The notes beneath the pieces were generated by a model. The model saw only the letters and a list, made by a program, of their open reading frames with translations, did not search any database and was not told the origin of the DNA. A program made the translations under genes and the position numbers. Shown piece after piece: positions 58,313 through 64,000 of a stretch of 64,000 nucleotides of DNA (its first letter is position 1; every line of letters begins with the position of its first letter). The stretch spans positions 140,522 through 204,521 of the forward strand of contig NW_004955465.1 in the NCBI RefSeq assembly GCF_000276665.1, in the 5' to 3' direction. This DNA comes from Chinchilla lanigera. Lineage: Eukaryota; Chordata; Mammalia; Rodentia; Chinchillidae.

Positions 58313-58508
58313 TAAGTTTTGCTCAACTTCAGCAACACTATTGACTTTCTGGGTCATCAAATTCACTGTAGCAGAAATCTGTTCTCTTGCATCCCTAGAT
58401 TCTACCTGGTTGCTGCCAGTAGCAAATCTATCTTAAATTGTGTCAATCAAAATGTCTCCAGACATTGTGAAATGTCTGGAGGACAAAAGTATCCCTGGTT
58501 GAGAACTT
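58313..58508 (-). mobile_element. hAT-type non-autonomous DNA transposon, copy 2
   Basis: 'tgctcaacttcagcaacact', 'attgactttctgggtcatca', 'aaaatgtctccagacattgt' and 'cctggttgagaacttctg' are the same element as at 40204, with a better right end. Terminal sequences ctcaac/gttgag are inverted. Confidence 0.82.
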
Positions 58509-58613
58509 CTGGGCTAGACTGAGACTCTAATTGTAGTGATACAGCAGAAAGGCATAATAAGTGAATTATGAGGAGATGTAGAAAGTTAGCTTGACAAATG
58601 CCTTCCTTACTAT

Positions 58614-58950
58614 GTAAGGCAGCTTTCCATTACTGTAACAAATACCTGCAAAAATCAGCTCTGAAAAAGAAAGGCTTATTTGAGTTTATAGTTTTAGAAG
58701 TTTTGGTCCATGGTCGATTTGGCTCCCTTGCTTTTGGGCCTGTGGTAAGGCAGCATATCATGGCAAGAGCTTATGATAGAACAAAGCTGCTCACCTCATG
58801 GCAGGTAAGCAAAACAGAGAAAGGGGGTATTTCCAATGACCAGACTTTCTTCCACAAAGCTGCATTTCCTAAAGCTTTTACCTCCAAATGACACCATGAC
58901 CTGGGGACCAAGCCTTTAATATGTGGGCCTTAGGGGACATGTATTTAAAA
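58614..58950 (-). mobile_element. ERVL-MaLR LTR (antisense)
   Basis: 'ccattactgtaacaaatacc', 'ttgcttttgggcctgtggta', 'agcatatcatggcaagagct', 'tgctcacctcatggcaggta' and 'accaagcctttaatatgtgg'. Same subtype as 1191, 15419 and 21189. Confidence 0.85.
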
Positions 58951-58979
58951 GATACATGTCCCATATTAGATACACTTCC

Positions 58980-59355
58980 TGTGTTAGTCACTTTCCTGCT
59001 GTTCTGACAAAACACTTGATACACAAACCTTTAAAAAGGAGAGGTTTAGTTTGGCTCACAGTTTCAGGGTTCAGTCTATTGTTGACCAGCTCCACGGCAG
59101 AAACCACATGGCAGAATGGCATGGCAGAGGAAAGCTGCTCCTGGTGTGGCAGCTAGAAAGCAGAGAGAGAAAGGGGGAGCCAGGGACATGAGTACACCTT
59201 TCCTGCTCTTGTCCCCAGGGACCACCTCCAACCAAGCTCCACCTCCAGTGACCCAGTGATCACTGATCCAGTCATTCTGTGATCCAGTCACTCTCCAGAA
59301 GCGCCACCTCTGAACACATGAGGCTTTTGGGCAAGCATGCAGTTAAACCATAACA
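58980..59355 (-). mobile_element. ERVL-MaLR LTR of a second subtype (antisense)
   Basis: Begins 'tgtgttagtcactttcctgc', then 'gaggtttagtttggctcaca' and 'gctgctcctggtgtggcagc', ending gttaaaccataaca. Subtype matches 12174, not its neighbour 30 bp away, so the pair is two insertions, not a provirus. Confidence 0.87.
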
Positions 59356-59390
59356 CCACCTTACATGGAGCTTTGAAAGTGAATGGGAAG

Positions 59391-59491
59391 AGGGTGGGGA
59401 TTTAGCTTGGTACAGTGCCTGTCCGGCAAGCACAAGGTCGTGAGGTCGATCCCCAGTACTGGAAAAAACCAAAAAAAAAAAAAAAAAAAAA
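59391..59491 (+). mobile_element. ID SINE with long A tail
   Basis: 'agggtggggatttagcttgg' to 'gaggtcgatccccagtactg', then aaaaaaccaaaa and an A run of about 21. Imperfect flanking repeats gaaagtgaatgggaag / gaaagtaaataagag. Confidence 0.92.
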
Positions 59492-59506
59492 GAAAGTAAA
59501 TAAGAG

Positions 59507-60424
59507 TGGCAGTCAAGCTCAGGATCCAACCAACTCCTGCCTTGGTTCACAGGCATCTGACTACTTTTGTGAACAAGGATTTCCTGAAAACTTCCATCTC
59601 ACAGAAATGTGTGGAAGCAGGACAGTACAAGAGGAGTCCATTTCCAAAACACTGTAGAAAAGGATCAAAGCACTAATCATACATCGGCTTTTACATTCAA
59701 TCTTTAGAGACATATTTACTGAATTTCATAAAAGTTTCTTAGTTTTCTTATTTTCCTTTATAAGTTTAAGTTCAGTAAGTGTTTAATGGCATTGAGCTGC
59801 TTGATTTCCAGCTTTGTCTTGATTGTGTTAAGTTCATGAGAATTGCATTTAGTGGTTTCATTTTTCCATGTCCTTGCTTGTTTTTATAAAACTATAGGAG
59901 CAAAATGCAATAAAGTCTTTCAAATAATTGCAGAGCCATTGCTGTGCAGATAAAAATGACAATGCCACCAAACCGCACTCTTATACTACCCTACACTAGC
60001 TCAGAATGTTCATTTTCCAGCTGATTTGTAAAAATCTGAAGTTGGCGTACACAAAGCTGTCAGAGATGTCAGTGTAAAATGTGTGAATGAATGATGTATA
60101 CAGAAAATTTCATTTTGTGCAAGTTGAGAACCACCAGTAATTATGACAAGATGAGCTCTGAAGGTAAGGTCTGAGGCATTAGGTCATGGTGTACATTTAT
60201 GCTCCCAATGAGATTAGAAACACTTCCAAAAGAAAGGATGTTAAAAAATACTTCAAAATTCTTTCTATTGTGCATGCAAAAACCACATTCATTTCTCATT
60301 TGCTGGAATAAAATTAGTAATTTCTTTCAAATAAGGATGCCAGGTTTAAGGATTCTTTACAATTTTAGAACCATAGTTGCCTTATAAATGGTTAAGAAAT
60401 GTTGTGTGTATCAGGTATTGACAT
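59507..60424. other. Low-repeat AT-rich DNA
   Basis: No mobile element recognised. 59745-60085 is proposed as possible conserved non-coding DNA. Confidence 0.4.
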
Positions 60425-60561
60425 AGATATGTGGCTATCTATAGATGGATACAGATATACAAATATCTAGATATCTGCTAGTGTGTAAAGATAGATATAT
60501 ATGTTTAGCTATATAAATGTCGAGACGTCTATAGATACATAGAGAGACTGATATAGAGATA
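60425..60561. repeat. Degenerate GATA/TATC-rich low-complexity DNA
   Basis: Many gata/tatc/tata units (tatctagatatctgc, aagatagatatatatg) without a fixed period. Confidence 0.75.
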
Positions 60562-60750
60562 TATTGGGGCAATCAAAACATACAGTGAAAGTTTAAATCC
60601 AATGTTTATTGTAGTAAAAGACATATTGCCAATAATTCCTCTCAAAATACTTAACATGTTCCCCCTTGCTTCAAATACACTTAATCCATAGTTCCTGGCA
60701 ATGTGTCTTTTACTGTATAAGGTTTTTTTCAGACACTCACCATGGTTTTT
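60562..60750 (-). mobile_element. Mariner-like transposase 3' remnant (antisense, tentative)
   Basis: In antisense a short frame reads ELWIKCIESKGEHVKYFERN before a terminal gattgccccaata, resembling mariner transposase C-termini (W..C...G.Y...) next to a terminal repeat. Only the last part is present, and no second end is visible. Confidence 0.35.
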
Positions 60751-60775
60751 GATTCTCTGTCTCTCTGTGTCTCTC

Positions 60776-60800
60776 TCCCTCCCTCCCTCCCTCCCTCCTC
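60776..60800. repeat. (CCCT)n simple repeat
   Basis: ccctccctccctccctccct run. Confidence 0.95.
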
Positions 60801-60896
60801 ATTCATTACCTGTATTTGTTGTTGGAACTCATTTAAATGAAATTTCTTCTGTGTGCTGCTGCCTAGGTGCCCTGAGTGACCATGACCCTTCCTGCT

Positions 60897-61002
60897 CTTT
60901 TTTTTTGTTTTGTTTTGTTTTGTTTTCTGGTACCGGGAATCAAACTCACAATGTTGAGCTCGCCAGGCAGGCGCTGTGCCACTGAGCTAAATCCCCAGCC
61001 CA
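60897..61002 (-). mobile_element. ID SINE (antisense) with target duplication
   Basis: (TTTTG)n tract, 'ctggtaccgggaatcaaact', 'cgccaggcaggcgctgtgcc', 'actgagctaaatccccagcc'. Direct repeats ccttcctgct at 60887-60896 and 61003-61012 are identical. Confidence 0.95.
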
Positions 61003-61012
61003 CCTTCCTGCT

Positions 61013-62089
61013 TTTTGTTCCTCCTGTGCCCAGTCTGTCTCAGAGCAGTGCTGGACGCTGTGTGGCAGCTACACTCACGCACCTGCAATTGGGAAGCCTT
61101 GTCCTGGGGGAGGCGGTGGGGTGGGGATGACATAATGAGTGTCTCTTGGGACAGCAGGGCACCGTCAGCTGCTCCCAGGCCCTGGGTTGGCCCCCTGTGG
61201 CTGTGACCATCCTCCATCATCCTGCCCTACCAGTATTTTCTTCCCTGTATCTTCCATGCTCTGAGAAAAGACAGATACTTTGCTTAGGAAGCCAGATCAT
61301 TTTATTCTCCTTCTTTTCTTTATAGCCTGTTTGACCTTTCATTGAATTAGTTCTTGAAATTTCTTTCTAGTTGCAATAGATAGCTGTTGACTGAATAAGA
61401 CACCTTGAGTTAAGTTTTTTTCCAGTGATTTCTTTCATTCTGCTGTGGAGAAGAACCACAGTGTCAATGAGTAGGAAGGAAAGTTTGCTTTGATCATATA
61501 AAGAAAAGAAATTTCTCTTCACTAGAACTGGCCAGGAATAAAGCAGGCTGCTGCTTCAGGCTGTGAGTGGGCCACTGTAAGCAGGAAAAGCATGCAGCCA
61601 GATCCTGAGCAAGGACCTGCTGAGAGAGGTACACATGCATGGGAAGGTGGATGTGTGGCGTCGGGCTTGTGTTCTGCAAGAGCAGTCGTCTGCGTTGAGC
61701 CTGGACATGGATTACTACTGCTTTAGCCTGGAGAGGAGAAAGACTTGCCTTTCACTCCCCAGGAATTTTACAGGAGGTTTGGATTATATTGGCTTTTCTT
61801 GTGAAGAAAGATGCTAATTTAAACAGTTTTTCATTTAAGAACTGGGTGTTGGAAGATGACTTCACTAGCCATGAAAATCTAGCTTGCTCTGATCAGAAAT
61901 AAGAGAGAAGGACTTTGTCATAGATGTTCAGAATGTCTGGAGCAAGAGATTTTGCTTCTTCAGTCAGTAGGTTAGAGTGCTCTCTTAATCTTTTTGTATT
62001 TCTCTTAACCTTTAAGGAATCTCTTGCTAGACTGATCTCTAATAATGGTTTTCACATACTATACTTCTTTAATATTGCTCAGCACACTG
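61013..62089. other. Unassigned DNA, no feature seen
   Basis: No gene or repeat recognised. Confidence 0.4.
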
Positions 62090-62091
62090 TA

Positions 62092-62434
62092 CAGGCATCT
62101 TATGATAGCCACTGGGGATTGGATCCAGAAAAAACTCTCTTTTTGATGGATATCAAAATCCACAGATGTTCAATCCCTTATATAAAATGGCATGGACATT
62201 GTATAGAACCTATGCAATCTTCTCATGTACATTAAACCAGTTCTGGATTATTTATATTACTTAGTACAATGTAAGTGCTATATAAATAATTGTTACATTG
62301 TATTTTAGGGGAATAATGGCAAGAAAAAAGTCTTTGCATATTCAGTAGAGGTGTACTTTTTTCTTCTAAATATTTTTGATCCAAGGTTGGTTGAATCTGC
62401 TCATTCACAACCCACAGATTTGGAGAGTTGACTG
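62092..62434 (-). mobile_element. Tigger/pogo-type MITE, TA-flanked
   Basis: 'ggggattggatccagaaaaa', 'gatatcaaaatccacagatg', 'ttatataaaatggcatggac' and 'ttgatccaaggttggttgaa' match a remembered Tigger-type consensus in antisense. TA dinucleotides flank it at 62090-62091 and 62435-62436. No transposase. Confidence 0.8.
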
Positions 62435-62446
62435 TACTGTATTGTA

Positions 62447-62650
62447 CAGTGGTACCTTGGTTCAGGAGCTCAATTTGTTCTACAGTTTTGGAAAAGATGG
62501 ATACATATGTGTTTGTGTGGGAAAGATGGCCTTGATTGTGTTTGTCACCAGATGCAGAGTTTGCAAACAGAAATAAAATTTTTCCAAGTGCTTCTGTTTG
62601 CAAACAAAATTGTTTGCAAACAAAAGCATCCAGGAATCAAAGTACCACTG
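62447..62650. mobile_element. 204-bp TA-flanked MITE with inverted ends and internal palindromes
   Basis: Begins cagtggtaccttggttc and ends gaatcaaagtaccactg; the ends are inverted at 15 of 17 positions. TA flanks at 62445-62446 and 62651-62652. Inside are three copies of the perfect 10-bp palindrome gtttgcaaac (62559, 62596, 62612). Tc1/mariner/pogo superfamily by its TA target. Non-coding. Confidence 0.88.
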
Positions 62651-62744
62651 TAATTTGTTTATTTTTCTGTATTCTTTGCCTCTGATTCTTAACACAACAC
62701 TAGGTACATAGTAGACCCTCAACTAATATTTGTCATAGAAATGG

Positions 62745-63015
62745 TGCAACAATGGAGCGGAACTCAGCCACAAGGAAGGATAACTGTGTGATTCGTAGGA
62801 AAATGGATCGATCTTGAGAACATAATGATGAGTTACATGAGTCAGACACAGAAGGCTAAATATTGCGTGGTTTCTCTCTCTATATGATCAAGATAAGAGA
62901 ATTTTACTAAGAATCATTAAGATATGATTTGTATATGTACCAGTTCCCCAAGATGGATGTGACTATTATGTATTGCAAACATATACTACTAAAAATTGTG
63001 CAAACAAATCAATTC
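62745..63015 (+). mobile_element. LINE-1 3' end, lineage-type (copy B)
   Basis: 'gcggaactcagccacaagga', 'gattcgtaggaaaatggatc', 'acatgagtcagacacagaag' and 'ggctaaatattgcgtggttt' are the C-terminal ORF2/3' UTR of a rodent-like L1. Its tail aligns with 42375-42445. Confidence 0.85.
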
Positions 63016-63964
63016 TGGAAGAAAAGAAGGGGTTCTAGATGATAAATAGTACACATACCACCATCTTCCTGAAGGAGATGTTTGGATAGAATTTGCCAAT
63101 GCATTTATATCTGTTCTTCAAAGAATGGAATTTCATGCTTTTTCTGGTAGACAGAGTTAGGAAAGAAAAATGGATTGGAATCCATTTTTGTGGTGGACTA
63201 ACCTGCATAATGTAACCCAGTGACTTCCTGGGTTTACTGTGTCTTAACAGTTAGATAAAGTCTAGCTGAGGGGGAGGCTAAGAGAACTGAGAGCTGCCTG
63301 GGTCAACTCCCATCCCTTCACAATAATCTTCAGCCATAAAGCCAGTAGACATGTTATACCTTGTAATACTGATTATGATCATTGTTGTTCTTCTTGGTTG
63401 AAATGTTCACTCAGGATTCAACCTGAGTCATTTTGCAGAGCAAATATTAGAATCTGCAACATGGTATTTTGCAATAGCCACTTATCTCAGGAAAAAAAAT
63501 CATTTACTGGGCAGTCACTAAAAGATGGCTTTCTAGGAAATGTTGCAGCTGTGTTTCAGACTTTCTTAGAAGGACCTTGCCCATTTCTTTAAAAATTCTC
63601 TTCCAGGATCTAAATTTTATTCAAAAATAATGACAGGGCAGCAGAGACAAGAGCAAACTTAGGATGAATTTCACTTATAAAAAATGATTTTATTATAATA
63701 TATTATGTTAGGATCCACTCTAAAAAATAAAAACAAAATGGAGGATTATTTATTTATTTATTTATCTTAAAGAGGAAAAAAATATCAAAACAAGACAATA
63801 GGAGGATAACAATGGTTAATACATTGTGTATTGTTATCTTTAAATTAGTTACTCAGAGTACAGGATACAGGTGTTTAATTGTCCAAACAATATTAACACA
63901 AACCTTTCTTTTCAATGAACTAAGAGAAATTAGTAGTATAACCATCTTACTCATATATATATAT

Positions 63965-63995
<31 letters not shown>

Positions 63996-64000
63996 GCTTT
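63016..64000. other. AT-rich unassigned DNA with simple repeats
   Basis: Includes (TTTA)n at 63748-63766 and an alternating TA/CA/TA tract at 63953-63994. No gene. Confidence 0.4.
63953..63994. repeat. Alternating (TA)n(CA)n(TA)n tract
   Basis: Purine-pyrimidine alternation over about 42 bp. Confidence 0.95.

Noticed and set aside
63953..63994. Telomere- or centromere-like repeat
   Set aside because: Simple TA/CA microsatellite; no TTAGGG units or long satellite period.
1..64000. CRISPR arrays, operons, phage or plasmid modules
   Set aside because: Repeat content (B1, ID, MIR, L2, L1, MaLR) is mammalian; no regularly spaced repeats or dense coding found.

Overview
The window is non-coding, repeat-rich mammalian nuclear DNA. 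I see no intact protein-coding gene, rRNA, tRNA gene, CRISPR array, operon or bacterial-type signal. No open reading frame exceeds about 136 codons, and the longer ones fall in unassigned DNA or are antisense shadows of LTRs, L1 or SINEs. The host is most likely a rodent: there are 7SL-derived B1 SINEs with the internal duplication, tRNA-Ala-derived ID SINEs (GGGCTGGGGATTTAGCTCAG type) and B1-ID dimers (B1-dID) at six places. B1-dID elements have been reported from squirrel-, dormouse-, beaver- and hystricognath-type rodents, so a non-muroid rodent such as a beaver- or squirrel-like species fits best. I cannot name the species.

Layout. 1-12 kb: L2 LINE pieces (one split by a MaLR LTR), a MIR, a MaLR LTR, a B1, an ID, a gamma-type solo LTR, a Tigger/MER2-like DNA transposon and a 71-bp hAT miniature element with an 8-bp target duplication. 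12-25 kb: MaLR LTRs on the minus strand, several MIRs, an ID, a B1-dID and an old L1, separated by AT-rich single-copy DNA. 25-36 kb: an L1 split by an LTR, two further LTR remnants, a B1, an L2, a solo LTR with a perfect 5-bp target duplication, a B1-dID and more LTRs. 36-45 kb: mostly unassigned DNA with a few SINEs, a hAT element and a second solo LTR with a perfect 5-bp duplication. 45.6-47.7 kb: a minus-strand LINE-1 carrying decayed ORF1 and the ORF2 endonuclease region, possibly with its 5' UTR running on toward 48.9 kb. 49.0-51.2 kb: a structurally complete MaLR retrotransposon (LTR, internal, LTR) followed by an LTR split by an ID. 52-64 kb: L2 and L1 3' ends, MIRs, LTRs, ID SINEs, a mariner-like remnant and two TA-flanked DNA transposons 12 bp apart.

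The elements do not act as a pathway; the window is a layered insertion record (L2/MIR oldest, then L1M/MaLR/DNA transposons, then B1/ID). The best candidates for host function are two exon-like segments (near 2.5 and 10.3 kb) and three low-repeat AT-rich blocks that could be conserved regulatory DNA. These are inferences only. Family names come from remembered consensus sequences, without a database search, so element boundaries are approximate unless target duplications are given.
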